From Halichoerus grypus (lineage: Eukaryota; Chordata; Mammalia; Carnivora; Phocidae), in assembly GCF_964656455.1 (NCBI RefSeq), contig NC_135726.1:29231930-29295929 (forward strand): a DNA stretch of 64,000 nt, given 5' to 3'. Positions 45,840 to 58,057 of the stretch are shown here, one piece after another. Numbering within the stretch: position 1 is the stretch's first letter; every line of letters begins with the position of its first letter. Position numbers and translations under genes: made by a program. The notes beneath the pieces are model-generated. The model was not told the origin of the DNA and searched no databases. It was given only the letters and a program-made list of their open reading frames with translations.

Positions 45840-48800
45840 AAGTAAAGTTCAAGACATCAGTGATACAGAAATATGCACAGAGACGCTAAGAAAGTATAAG
45901 AGATAGGGAAATCCTTTCAAGTACCTGGGACTCCTCTCCTTGGAGCAAATTCCACAAAAGATGTCCTCTCCCCAATTCTACTGAATACAAAAGAATCAGG
46001 TATCAAGACAAAAGGCACAAGTTTGAAAATGTCAGCATTTGGGGGTATATTGTTAGAGTGAAAGTTTCAGGAGGAGAGATACATCCTCAACCCTGCAAAA
46101 ACATGACGAGCAAGAAGGAAATACTGTAGTTGCTGAGAAGGTAAGAAGAACATCACAAGTTCGTACTGGACAAGCAGTTGAAACCATGCTGTCATGTTTC
46201 TACTTTTCAAAGTGAAAATAAACATGACAGGTGCTCATTTGGCTGTTCGAGCACTTTCCACTGAAATAGCAATTCCTCAAGCTTTCCGACTGCCGCCTGA
46301 AGTTGTAATTTATTATTGTCTCTCTATTATTCCCTTGCCTTGGCAGAAAGCAGAACATAGCACCTACGTTTCAAGACCCATGAGAGGTAATAAAGTATAA
46401 TTATTTAGAATTTATGATTAAGCCATAAATTATAGGTACTTTTTACTTCAGCTGGTCAGTCAGGAGTTGGGGGAGGAAGGGAATGGGGTCAGAGGAAGAA
46501 ATAACAAAAGGCTTTTCCTTAGAATAAAACGTCTAAATCAGGGCAGGATTGAGGGACACCTGGAGGATTTACAAAGATACCACAGTCTCCAAGTTAAGTC
46601 CCAGAGGAGCCCCAGTCAAGAGGCTTTAAACTCCTAGAAGCCTCTGTTCTTCCTGCTCACAGGGCAACAGACTCCAACTGGAGTGCTCATGTTGACGCCA
46701 AAAATAGAAGCAGGGCGGATCTTCAGGCTCTACCACATCAAACGTTCACAGTGCTCTGGGTCTTGCTGCTCCGAGCCATAGGTATTTCAGAGAAGGGAAC
46801 CTGATCCGTCAAACACTACTGACCAGGCTCTACAGGTAAACTCAGCCCTCAACCCAGGTCAGAGTGTGGTTACCACAGAGCTCTGATTCAACTCTTCTCC
46901 CCTTCACAAAGCAGTTGGTGAAGAGATGGCCCTTTCTGGCGGTTCCTTTATGTGGTCATGGAAACACATGTATGGAACGGTGACGTGCCAAACGGGCAGA
47001 AAGCAGGATAAGGACACAACATACAGCGCTCTTCTGTCACCCACTCGCCTCGCTGGCTCTCCCGTAATGCCATGGCCCCGCTCCCAGTCTTCACAGTTGG
47101 CCCCCTCACGCGAATCAGAGCTTGCAAAGCACTTTCTTCTTTGGCCTCCCGGGAACCCTGGGAAGCGAGTATCAAGAAGTACTCGGGAGAAAGATAAAGA
47201 GCGCATGGCCAAGAGAGACAATGCCGTGAGTCTGGAACGTGGTCACCTGACAGGAAATGGCCTTTCATCATTCTGCCCCAAACTGCTGGTGAAGGAAAGC
47301 AAAACCAAAAAAAGCAGCAGCATGCATTTCAATTTACGTTGTTTTTTTTTTTTTTTTTGGCCATGGAAATTTTACTTGGCAGCTGAAGCTTTGAGATAGC
47401 TATTTGAAAATGAGATTTAATTTGGATTGAAGGAAACGAAAATAAAGAAGCCAGAGAGAACAGAGAAATGAACAGTGACAAGGAAAAAGTAATAAACAGG
47501 GCGGGGGGGGGGGGGAGGCAGATAAAAAGGAGGTTTGCCAAAATGTCTGCCTAACACTCACCTTTGTCCTGACACAGCCCATCTGCACACCTGGCTCCTG
47601 GTTAATGAACAGAATTTGGTGGACGCCCCTTGAACTGTATAATCTGTTCCACAAAAAACAAACCCACAGTTTGTCTCTAAGCCACTTTTTAAGTCCCTAA
47701 CTCCCTGGTTACATTCAGTCTATGGAAAACATCTGTGGCAAAGTAAATCATCCTACTCGGAGAAAGACCAGCGTGTATTTTTTCTTCCCCCCTCTACGTG
47801 TATTTTGAAGTCCTGGTTGGAAAATTAGTGAAAATTGTAAATCTGTTTGCAAATCTGGTCATGTCTAACTCTGAGATTAGGGCAAAGATTCCAATTTAAA
47901 AGTAAAACCGTGACAACCCCGGTTAAGCGTGTCCTTAGGCACGGCCAGGAGGGCCTTGACTTACTTCCACGGGCAGCGGATTTATTACAGGCACCCGACA
48001 CGTTCCCCATCAGACCCCCTGGAGTATTTACTTGAGACAGCAGGGTTCAGCCTGCACTTCCTCTGTAGACCAATATATTATTATAAATGGAGCTAAACTG
48101 TTTCCTTTTCATAAGTGCTATGAAGTTCAGATTTCAGGTATCAGCACACAGCCGAGGTCCCTCCACAGGGCTCCTTGTAGGATTTGGATTCTAAAAAGTA
48201 AAGAGAAAAAAGGCAGCAACAGACTACGGTTGCTTTTATTTTTGCCTGATTTTATTTAAGAGGAGATGGAGGAAAGCTCCTTTTAGAAATTGACTGTGAC
48301 ATCTTAATAAAGCAAAGAGTAATTTTCTTTAATAATAATAAATAATAAAGAAAATACATTCTAAACGAATATATTCTAAAAGCACACTTTGGGTACACTG
48401 TGCCGTGCCTGGCCCAGATCAGTAAGGTACCAGCTATTTCCCCTGGATCTGAACACAGGAGCTGGGAAATCAGGAACGGGTATTAGGTCTTGGGTATCAG
48501 CTCCTATAAAATAACAGTGCTCACTTTGGTTTATCACCTACAGTAGCTAAAGGGACAAATGTATATTTCAAAATGTATATTCATTATAACATATAGTATT
48601 TTTGTTATTCATCTATTTCTGAGGCAAGAGAAACATAACTTTAAAAAGAAAGGGAAAAGAAAGAAGCACACAGAACACTCTTGTCATCTTCTTCTCTTTC
48701 CTTCCAGAAAAATTTAGTCCTAAAGCTTTTAGGTGAAGCAGAGGCATCATGGTGAGGGAGAGAGAGGAGGGCCCAGGAGCCCAGTGTGGGGGTCAGCACC

Positions 48801-49438
48801 CACATAGGAGGAAGGGGGTGGTTTGACGTGGGTGTCAGAGCCCAGATGGGACAAAAGAACAAGTTCCAATCCACACAGCCTACTAGCTCTGTAACCATGG
48901 CGACGTCATTACATCAATTGAACCTGAACTGATTCTTGTGCAATTTAACGATCATCTACTTTTTAGTGTTATGGAGATGATTAAAAGAATGCTTGACTTG
49001 TTGTTAGTCCCCAGTAAATGTGGTTATTCACATACTACTATTATTCCAGATATACATATGTATAGAAAAAAGACTGAAAAAGAATATACCAAGACAGGTC
49101 TGAACCTGATTTTTATATTCTTCTTTCATTTCATACCTTTCAGTGTTTCTTTTCTCTACAATGAACATGTATTTTACTTTCATAATCAGAAAAGAACACA
49201 CAAGATGTTCTTAAATAAATGGATGGCAGATGAACTTCTAAAATATATATTTATTATTTCTATATGCAGAAAATTAACATAGCAATTTAGAATGGCACCA
49301 AATGACTCTCACTTCTTTTAAAGATACAAACTGCTAATAGAAACTCCTGAACAAAGTAACCAAAGGCAAGTAGTTTATTGGCTGAAACTAAAACCCATTT
49401 ATACTCAAGGTAAATATCCATTATCTGGGTGATACATT
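45840..49438. other. intron 5, long mostly unique segment
   Basis: About 3.6 kb with no SINE or LINE that I can name. It includes a T18 run at 47341-47358 and a G13 run at 47503-47515. 46190-46440 is AT-rich with ATTA words and low repeat content. A 157-codon frame at 46926-47399 lies opposite two overlapping minus-strand frames and has no recognisable domain, so no gene is called. Confidence 0.45.
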
Positions 49439-49453
49439 AAAAAATGAGTAATA

Positions 49454-49664
49454 GGGAGCGCCTGGGTGGCTCAGTCGTTAAGCGTCTGCCTTCGGCTCAG
49501 GTCATGGTCCCAGGGTCCTGGGATCGAGCCCCGCATCGGGCTCCCTGCTCCGTGGGGAGCCTGCTTCTCCCTCTCCCCCTCCCCCTGCTTGTGTTCCTTC
49601 TCCTGCTGGGTCTCTGTCAAATAAATAAATAAATTTAAAAATAAATAAATAAATAAAATAAAAT
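49454..49664 (+). repeat. carnivore tRNA-Lys SINE
   Basis: Close to the consensus from gggagcgcctgggtggctca, with an expanded (TAAA)n tail. Target-site duplication aaaaaatgagtaata (49439) against aaaaaacgagtaata (49665), with one difference. Confidence 0.96.
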
Positions 49665-49679
49665 AAAAAACGAGTAATA

Positions 49680-51285
49680 ATCTGTGACCTACAAATGATG
49701 CTCGTTGATGGGGCAGAGACTTCAAAATAAAAACTAAGTTCACGAGGCAAGCAGGAGAGGGTCTCAGGAAGAGATGACCTTCAGCCTAAAAATGTTCCCA
49801 CATAGAGATTTCAGTGTAATGGAATCAAGTCTAAATGGTCCCTTTTAGAGCAGGAAAAGCTCTAAAAGTATATGAAACCTGCAAACCATCCTAATCCCCG
49901 GTACCAACCCAGTCACCTTAGGCAAATTAGTTAAGAAAAGAACAATCTCCATACCATCTCCCTCACAAGCTTGTTTGCAGAGTGAATGGGGCTGCTTATG
50001 TGAAACTGAATCATAAACTATAGAGCAACATGCAAATGGAAAGCAAGAGATGCAGGGCTTGCTTAGATCAGCGTTCAGCAAAGGTGGTAATCAGCCCATG
50101 AGAAGAACTGAAGAGGTAAAGGACACAGTGTTAAGCACCACTGAATCACACACCATGGGAAAGTAATTCCCTACATAATGATCTTCCCGTCTTGCTGCTG
50201 ACAAGGAGAAAGTCTCTGATTGGTACCATCATACAGTTAACACCTCTCTAACAGTGACAAGTATCTCTTTTAACAAAGACAGAACAGGACTCCGGATCTT
50301 CAGCCAACAAAAGTAGCAGGTCCTTAATACTGTTTTACTTTCTCTCTATATTTATAAACCTCTTCTAATTATAAACCAAGTGATACTGGTCTTCCGCTTC
50401 AGATAGTGTTATAAAATCTCCTTCTAAGGTAAATCCACTTCAGTGAAAGAAAGTGAATTTATTTAGAGAAAAATATTACGTAAGTAACAGTACAGGTAGC
50501 AGAGGGATATGGCGAGAACCTTGAAGCTGACATGTAAATGACTGAAATTTGGAAAATGCTTAATGAGTTAGTGACCTAAAGAGCTAATCCAAACTCTGAT
50601 TTTCTAGAAGGCAAGGACCAAGTTTTATCCATCCATCCAGAACCTTACGCAGCATGGAAAACATAGCAGGCCCTCTACATACACTCAATTAATTGAGAAA
50701 TAATTCTTCTCATAAATATCCACCTTGAGCCTTGGGGCTCCCCAGTTCTAAAGCCAATACAAGTAGACCCCCCCCCAGGCAGGAGTAAGAAAGGATACCA
50801 TCTCTATCCTGTGCACTGGAAACAAGTAGAAAGTCCAAACCCCAAACAAAACAGAGCAAAGAGCCAAAAACAAAAGCTGCACAAATGCCACAGCTTCGTG
50901 GGTTAGCCTAAGCACAGCTGAAATCCTGCTCCCAAAGAACTCATGGACAAGTGGAAAGGAAGGCCCTGTTGTCCGGTCAGCCACTCCTGAGAAGAAACTA
51001 AATTCAAACCTGAAAAAACTTTCACTAAGAATTTATATAGACAAGGAAATCATTTTACTACCTCACACTAATAAGCTCATTTGGATGATTGAGTAACTCT
51101 GATGAAAAGTCCTGGAAACGCTTTAGCACATTTGGGGAACTCCATAAACAATCAGAATGGGGGAGAAAAAAAAAAGTAACTTTTACAAATGAGCAATACC
51201 TAGAAAAATGAGGGAATAAAAACAAAAATACTAGTTCCATGTAGAAGATTCACTATCGCTATAAAATACCTGAAAAGCTTGTTTC
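49680..51285. other. intron 5, mostly unassigned
   Basis: Unique sequence with a possible MIR trace near 49905 and an L2-type 3' end at about 50610-50690 ('gcaaggaccaagttttatcc', 'aaacatagcaggccctctac'). No exon recognised. Confidence 0.45.
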
Positions 51286-51301
51286 AAAAGACACATTCTA
51301 A

Positions 51302-51501
51302 GGGCACCTGGGTGGCTCAGTCGGTGAAGCATCCGACTCTTGCTTTCGGCTCAGGTCATGATCTTATGGGTCGTGAGATCAGAGCCCCACATTGGGTTTC
51401 CCGCTTGGCAGGGAGTCAGCTTGGAGTCTCTCCCTCTGCCCCTCCCCCACTCGCTCACACACACTCTCCCTAAAATAAATAAATAAATCTTAAAAAAAAA
51501 A
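51302..51501 (+). repeat. carnivore tRNA-Lys SINE next to exon 5
   Basis: Head gggcacctgggtggctcagt of the 'ccgactcttgctttcggctc' subfamily, antisense to FTO. Target-site duplication aaaagacacattcta (51286-51300) against aaaagacatattcca (51502-51516). Its tail lies about 80 nt downstream of the exon 5 donor in gene direction. Confidence 0.94.
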
Positions 51502-51578
51502 AAAAGACATATTCCAAATTTGTAGCCAGTAATCTAAAACTTAGACACTAGAGTATCGATATAGCTTTGACCCTCCTA

Positions 51579-52305
<727 letters not shown>

Positions 52306-52894
52306 TGAGAATCAATGCAAAATTCTTAAATATAGGGAAACAGAACCCAAATCCAACAGCATATTAAAAGAATAACATTCCATGACCAAGTAGAACTTAT
52401 CACAGGAATACAAGGATAGTTCAATATGCAAAGGCTTACACTTAAAATTCATCATATTCTTAAATGAAAACAAAGAGTCACCAGAGATACACAAAATATT
52501 CAGTAAAACACATCCTTCCATAATCAAAACATCAATAAAATAATAAGTGGCCAGGTTCCTTAACACAATAAAATACAGATCTCTCTCAACCACAAAGCCA
52601 GCAACATATTTTAATAGGGAAACATCAGAAATCTTCCCAAAGTTAAGAATTAAGAAATAATGTCCTTTATCACCACAATGACTCATCACTACTCTGGAAG
52701 GAATGACCAACACAAGTGTGCTCTCTGGAGTTGCATAGTAAATGAGCCATAATCAGACAAAAGAAAAGGTGTTTTTTTTTTTTTTTTTTTTATATAAGAA
52801 AAAGTGCTTTTTTGCAAATAATATTATTATTTATCTGCTAATCAACCAGGAAAAATATATCCCAAGCAATAGTCAAATTAAGAAAATGTTAGCT

Positions 52895-53486
52895 ACATAC
52901 CCTATGACCCAGCAATTGCACTACTGGGTATTTACCCCAAAGATACAAATGTAGTGATCCAAAGGGGCATGTGCACCCCAATGTTTATAGCAGCAATGTC
53001 CACAATAGCCAAACTATGGAAAGAGCCTAGATGTCCATCAACAGAAGAATGGATAGAGAAGATGTGGTATATATATACAATGGAATATTATGCAGCCATC
53101 AAAAAGATGAAATCTTGCCATTTGCAACAACGTAGATGGAACTAGAGGGTATTATGCTAAGTGAAATAAGTCAGTCAGAGAAAGACAAGTATCATATGAT
53201 CTCACTGATATGAGGAATTTGAGAAACAAGACAGAGGATCATAGGGGAAGGGAGGGAAAAATGAAACAAGACGAAACCAGAGAGGGAGACAAACCATAAG
53301 AGACCCTTAATCTCAGGAAACAAACTGAGGGTTGCTGGAGTGGAGGGGGTTGGGAGGGATGGGGTGGCTGGGTGATAGACACTGGGGAGGATATGTACTA
53401 TGGTGAGCGCTATGAATTGTGTAAGATGGATGAATCACAGACCTGTACCCCTGAAAAATTTTTTAAAATGCATATTAAAAAAAAAA
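52895..53486 (+). mobile_element. 5'-truncated carnivore L1 insertion
   Basis: The last part of ORF2 and the 3' UTR of a young carnivore L1: 'cctatgacccagcaattgca', 'tatacaatggaatattatgc', 'gatctcactgatatgaggaa' and the 3' end 'gtgtaagatggatgaatcac', then an A-rich tail. Flanked by a 14-bp target-site duplication with one difference, agaaaatgttagct (52881) and agaaaatgctagct (53487). It is much better preserved than the L1 it landed in. Confidence 0.9.
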
Positions 53487-54271
53487 AGAAAATGCTAGCT
53501 TACAAATGTGTGCATATTAAAATATCCAGCAAGATTCTTAAACGTGTATTGTCTATAAGAAAAAAACTTAAAAATATTATTGAAGGACACAAAAGAAAAT
53601 TTAAACAAATGTAAAGACATATTATGTTGTTGGGATGTAAAATTGAACACCATGGGAATGTCAGTTCTCCCTAAATTTATCTATAAATTTGACACAAACC
53701 CAATAAAAACACCAACAGGATGGATTTTTAGTTACATGGGGTTGGTAACTAGACAAGCTGATTCTACAAATCACATGGAAAGATAAACAAGCAAGCATAG
53801 CCAGGGAAATACTTTTTAATATATAAAGAGCTACTACTGCACATCAATAAGATAAAGATCAATACTCAAACAGAAAAATGGGCAAAAGATATGAAGACAG
53901 AACACATAAAAGGAAATAAGTATGTAAACATTTAAAAGATGTTCAAACTTATTCATATAAGAGAACTTCATATTAAAGCCACAACAGATATTTTTAAGTT
54001 ATCAGATCAGAGAAGATCAAACACTTTGATAAATATAGTATCAGTAAGAGTGTAGCAAAATGGCATACTCACACTCTCTGTAAAGGACAATCTGACGATA
54101 CTTATCAAAATTATAAATGCATAAACACTTTGAACTTAAAGGAATCCCACAATTCCACTTTTAGGAATGTATCCTCAAACTCCTACTTGCAGAGGTTGCA
54201 AAATGACTTTTGAGGAAGGATGTTTATTGTACCACTGTTTATAAGAGCAAAAGATCAGAAATAACCTAAAT

Positions 54272-54621
54272 GGGGCACCTGGGTGGCTCAGTCAGTTAAG
54301 CATCTGACTCTTGATTTCGGCTCAGGTCATGACCTCAGGGTCATGGGATCAAGCCCCCAAGTCAGCCAGGCTCCACACTGAGCATGGAGCCTGTTTGGGA
54401 TTCTCTCTCTCCCTCTCCCTCTGCCCCTCTACCCCCACTCACGTGCACGCATGCATGCCCACGCTCTCTCTCTCTCAAGAGAGAAAGAAAGAGAGGGAGG
54501 GAGAGAGGGGGGAGAGGGAGAGAGGGAGGTAGGGAGGTAGGAAGAACGGGAGGTAGGAAGGACGGGAGGTAGGAAGGACGGGAGGAAGGGAGGTAGGGAG
54601 GTAGGGAGGGAGGAAGGAAGG
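54272..54621 (+). repeat. carnivore SINE whose tail became a GA microsatellite
   Basis: The SINE body (ggggcacctgggtggctcag...) runs to about 54478, where the CT tract meets a ~140-bp purine tract of gagaga, gggagg and aaggaagg units. The target-site word aacctaaat (54263-54271) recurs only after this tract (54622-54630), so the purine tract grew inside the insertion in place of the A-tail. Confidence 0.9.
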
Positions 54622-54829
54622 AACCTAAATACCCATTAATAAGTTTCTGGTTAAATAAATTATGAAATGTGCAGGCAATAAAATACTACGTAACCTCTAC
54701 AAGTAATATGACTATGCACTGATACAAAACTATCTGATACATTTTGAAGAGAAAGAAACTGACAGGCTATAATCTGTATAAAAAAATACAAACATATACA
54801 CACAGGTGTGTATATATGTACAGGTAATA

Positions 54830-54920
54830 TTCTAGAAGAATATTCTATTCTAGAAGGATATTCTATACTAGAAGGATATTCTATTCTAGAAGGATATTCT
54901 ATTCTAGAAGGATACTCAAG
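54830..54920. repeat. 18-bp minisatellite with TTCTAGAA in each unit
   Basis: Five head-to-tail copies of ctagaaggatattctatt start at exact 18-bp spacing (54832, 54850, 54868, 54886, 54904). Four of them carry the perfect palindrome TTCTAGAA. Because 18 is divisible by three, the repeat stays open in several frames (SILEGY on the + strand), which explains the short open frames here. Confidence 0.93.
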
Positions 54921-55059
54921 ACTGACTTTTCTGGGAGGAGAACAACGTATCTGGGGTACAGGAAGGGAGAGACACGTAAATGAAGTGAAAGGCATACAAT
55001 GTGATCTGCCTACATGAACAGTCCTGCAGGGATTGCCCTATATAAAAATTTATAATATA

Positions 55060-55335
55060 GGTTCATTTACAAAATATTTATTAAGCACTTACCATATATG
55101 AGGCACCAACCTGGACACTTGGGCTCTATCAATGAATGAATGAAAGAGCTTTGCCCCAGTGGAGCTTTCTTTCTAGTGAAGTTATAAATGTTCATCACTG
55201 ATTACTAGAAAAAGGACAGTTTAAATTCCCTTAGAAGCTAGATTCCGGTCTTTAAGGGGAGGGTCCATTTTTCTGTTTCATCCATATTTAGAGCCCTACT
55301 AACTGGCACATAGAAGTCATTCAATTGTACTCAAC
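55060..55335. repeat. L2 3' end fragments, one antisense and one sense
   Basis: 55060-55185 ('ttattaagcacttaccatat', 'atgaatgaatgaaagagctt') reads as the antisense L2 end. 55225-55335 ('aaggggagggtccatttttc', 'ctggcacatagaagtcattc') reads as an L2/MIR-type 3' end on the + strand. Confidence 0.6.
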
Positions 55336-55339
55336 TGCT

Positions 55340-55974
55340 TACTTAAAAACAAAATGCTCTGTTCACAGCTATTCACAGTCCTTTCTGGGCTAGATGGCAG
55401 GAAAAAAGAAAATGTTAATTGAAGGGGGGGAAAAAAAACCCTGCAAATTAAATCAAATAACATAATAAAGCATTACACTGCTCATTTAGTGTAGGTCTTA
55501 ACAGTAAAGAAGTTTAGAGAAGGGACAGGTTTAGTGAAGGTTAGAATGGGTAGAGCAGAATTCCTGGAGAAGATCAAACTTGAAAGACAAGTAGGGTCTA
55601 GATTCCCAAAGGGAAGAGTAAGAAGTGATAAAGGAAGACAAAAAGTTGCGAAGTTCCCTGTGATCACAATGGGCAATGAAGCATGTTTCACTTAGGCCAT
55701 ATCATGTTCACGTCACACACACAATCCAAAAATATGTGCATCCCGGATGGCACATCTCCATATATGGAATTCCTAAATTCTGAACATGTTAACGCTACAA
55801 TAACTGTGCATAAGGGTCAAAGGCAGTAAAAGAAGGGGGAAAAGGAGGAAACCCCCTTTATAACTATTCATATTACTTTGCACAGGTATGGCAGAAAAAA
55901 AACCAGACCAGAAATCCAAGTTCAGGGAAGGAATGCTACTAAATGACCTTTAAGGAATTCCTTAAGTTTGAATC
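55340..55974. other. intron 4, unassigned
   Basis: Unique sequence. No repeat or exon recognised. Confidence 0.45.
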
Positions 55975-55993
55975 TAAAATCTGATATTGCCAC

Positions 55994-56191
55994 GGTGCGC
56001 CTGGGTGGCTCAGTCGGTTAAGTGTCCAACTTTCGGTTTCGGCTCAGGTCATGATCTCAGGATCGTGGGATTGAGCCCTGCCTCGGGCTCCACACTCAGC
56101 AGGGAGTCTGCCTGAGTTTCTCTCTCCTTCTCCCTCTGCCCCAACTACCCCCACCCCGGCCTTTTCTCTCTCTAAAATAATACATAAACCT
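55994..56191 (+). repeat. carnivore tRNA-Lys SINE
   Basis: Head ggtgcgcctgggtggctcag, 'ccaactttcggtttcggctc' subfamily. The ~17-bp target-site duplication aaaatctgatattgcca (55976) recurs as aaaatctgatattccca (56194). Confidence 0.95.
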
Positions 56192-56211
56192 TTAAAATCT
56201 GATATTCCCAT

Positions 56212-57834
56212 TTGAACAGAATCTTACCCTTTTTCTTCCTATTTGTTATTTCTGATATATGCTTTCGCAAGCATTCTTTAGTTAGGAGCAACTTTTAGCA
56301 AGTATTCTTTAAGAATAAAGTCCTACAGTAAAAAGTCTAAAGTCATTTTTCTACATTAATCCCAAAAATATTTAAAGGACAACCCTCTAGAACAGGAATG
56401 ACAAATACCTTACATATCAGAGGACACAACTCATTCATTGGTCATGGCTTTTGTGAGCCCTGGCACAGAATTATCCTGAATTTTTCTCCAAGCTAGCAGG
56501 AAAGAGTGATATCATCAATTACTAATATCTGTCATTGGCACTAGAAGGGGGAGTTAGCAGCGGCAAAACTAGATATTTGCTATCTGCGTCTGATGACATT
56601 CTCTAGGCATGTCTTATAATACAGTTACGCCTGAAAATTCTGGAATTTGCAAAACTAGATCTTAACGACCAGAAAAGGGCCCACAAAAGGAGTAAACTTG
56701 ACCTGCACTACATTTTCTTAACTAAGTTAGCTGCCAACTGAGATAAGTGCTTTGCATAAAAACACAAATGTCCAGCTATTCTTGAATTACAAGATCTGGT
56801 ATCCCTGAGCCAGGGCCGAACTAAGAAACAGCTGCCCCTTTTAGACAAGGCATGTGCTCTCCTAGTGGCTGTCCCCGTCAGCCATTTCCCTCAGTGGCAG
56901 TACCTGCCTGGCCCCTACAGGCATTTACATCTTTGAACTTTGTTGGAACCCCTAGGCAAACCAGGCCTATCACCTGCTTATACAAAGTAACTGGAAGACG
57001 GTCACGCCCACTCATTTCCCCAGGGTCGGAGGCTGAGTAGCTAAGACACAGACCATAGGGCCCACAAAGCCGAAAACATCCATCGTCTGGCCAGCCCCTT
57101 ACTCAGAAAACGCTGGCCAAGTCCTGCTCTAGGGTCCTGATATTTGTGATTTCACAGAGATGTCTACTGCACGTGTTAGCAAGGAAGCCAGGCTGAACAA
57201 AATAATGATGTCAGGCGATTAATACTAGCATACAACATAATAAAGTAAGTTAATGCTAAATTATTTGATAAGAAGATCAATTTAGCAAAAGAATACTGCT
57301 AGGCGAAATCGTATGTTTATATTTGTGATACCCTAGGGCTTCTGGCGGCTTCCTTCTGGAGCACCCTAATGATAACGGAGGTAGCAAGGGGAAAAGGAAT
57401 AGAAATACCTTAAGAAGGTTTTTCATATGTCTCTCTCTGGTGAAATCAACTCTGACTGAACTTTAAAAAGAAATGGTTTCTAAATTACAATGACAACGAT
57501 GCTGTTGTGGTTTCCAGCCAGTGAGTATGGCTATTCTGCTAAGTAACGATCTTCACAGGCTAATGGTCTGCTTGACAACTTTCCCCTCTATCTGCTATTC
57601 CCCCACCCCCTCGTCCCAATAGGGCGCAAATAAAGCCTGGAAGGACAAACAGAGACGGTAATTGCAATCAGTGTTTCCTGATGTCTCCCATAAATCTAGC
57701 ACCTTTGAAATGTGCTCATTAAAATAAGGTTTTCTTGAGGGTTTGTTTCCCCCTTGGACTGGGTACAGAGGAGGGAGGGAAGCTGTTCATCTGATCAATT
57801 TTTTATTGCATAAGTACAGTGCTGCTGTCTCAAT
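56212..57834. other. intron 4, unassigned
   Basis: About 1.6 kb of unique sequence. No repeat, exon or RNA gene recognised. Confidence 0.45.
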
Positions 57835-57847
57835 AAAAGCAACTTCC

Positions 57848-58044
57848 GGGGCGCCTGGGTGGCTCAGTTGGTTAAGCGACTGCCTTCGGCTCAGGTCATG
57901 ATCCTGGAGTCCCCGGATCGAGTCCCGCATCGGGCTCCCTGCTCAGCAGGGAGTCTGCTTCTCCCTCTGACCCTCCCCCCTCTCATGTGCTCTCTCTCGC
58001 TCTCTCTCTCTCAAATAAATAAATAAAATCTTTAAAAAAAAAAA
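57848..58044 (+). repeat. carnivore tRNA-Lys SINE
   Basis: Complete consensus-like copy (ggggcgcctgggtggctcag) with an exact 13-bp target-site duplication aaaagcaacttcc (57835-57847 and 58045-58057). Confidence 0.97.
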
Positions 58045-58057
58045 AAAAGCAACTTCC

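Larger units (their letters stand above)
52310..54820 (+). repeat. old L1 ORF2 region, split by a younger L1 and a SINE
   Basis: Diverged L1 ORF2 text on the + strand: 'gaccaagtagaacttatcac' (52383) in the reverse-transcriptase region, 'acatggaaagataaacaagc' (53773), 'cccacaattccacttttagg' (54147), 'ttgtaccactgtttataaga' (54227). Interrupted at 52895-53486 and 54272-54621. No usable reading frame remains. Confidence 0.7.

Noticed and set aside
47503..47515. G13 homopolymer as a special site.
   Set aside because: A simple homopolymer run, prone to sequencing error, with no surrounding structure.
54808..55017. A peptide with five SILEGY repeats.
   Set aside because: It is the translation of an 18-bp minisatellite. 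The reverse strand is equally open, so this is not coding evidence.
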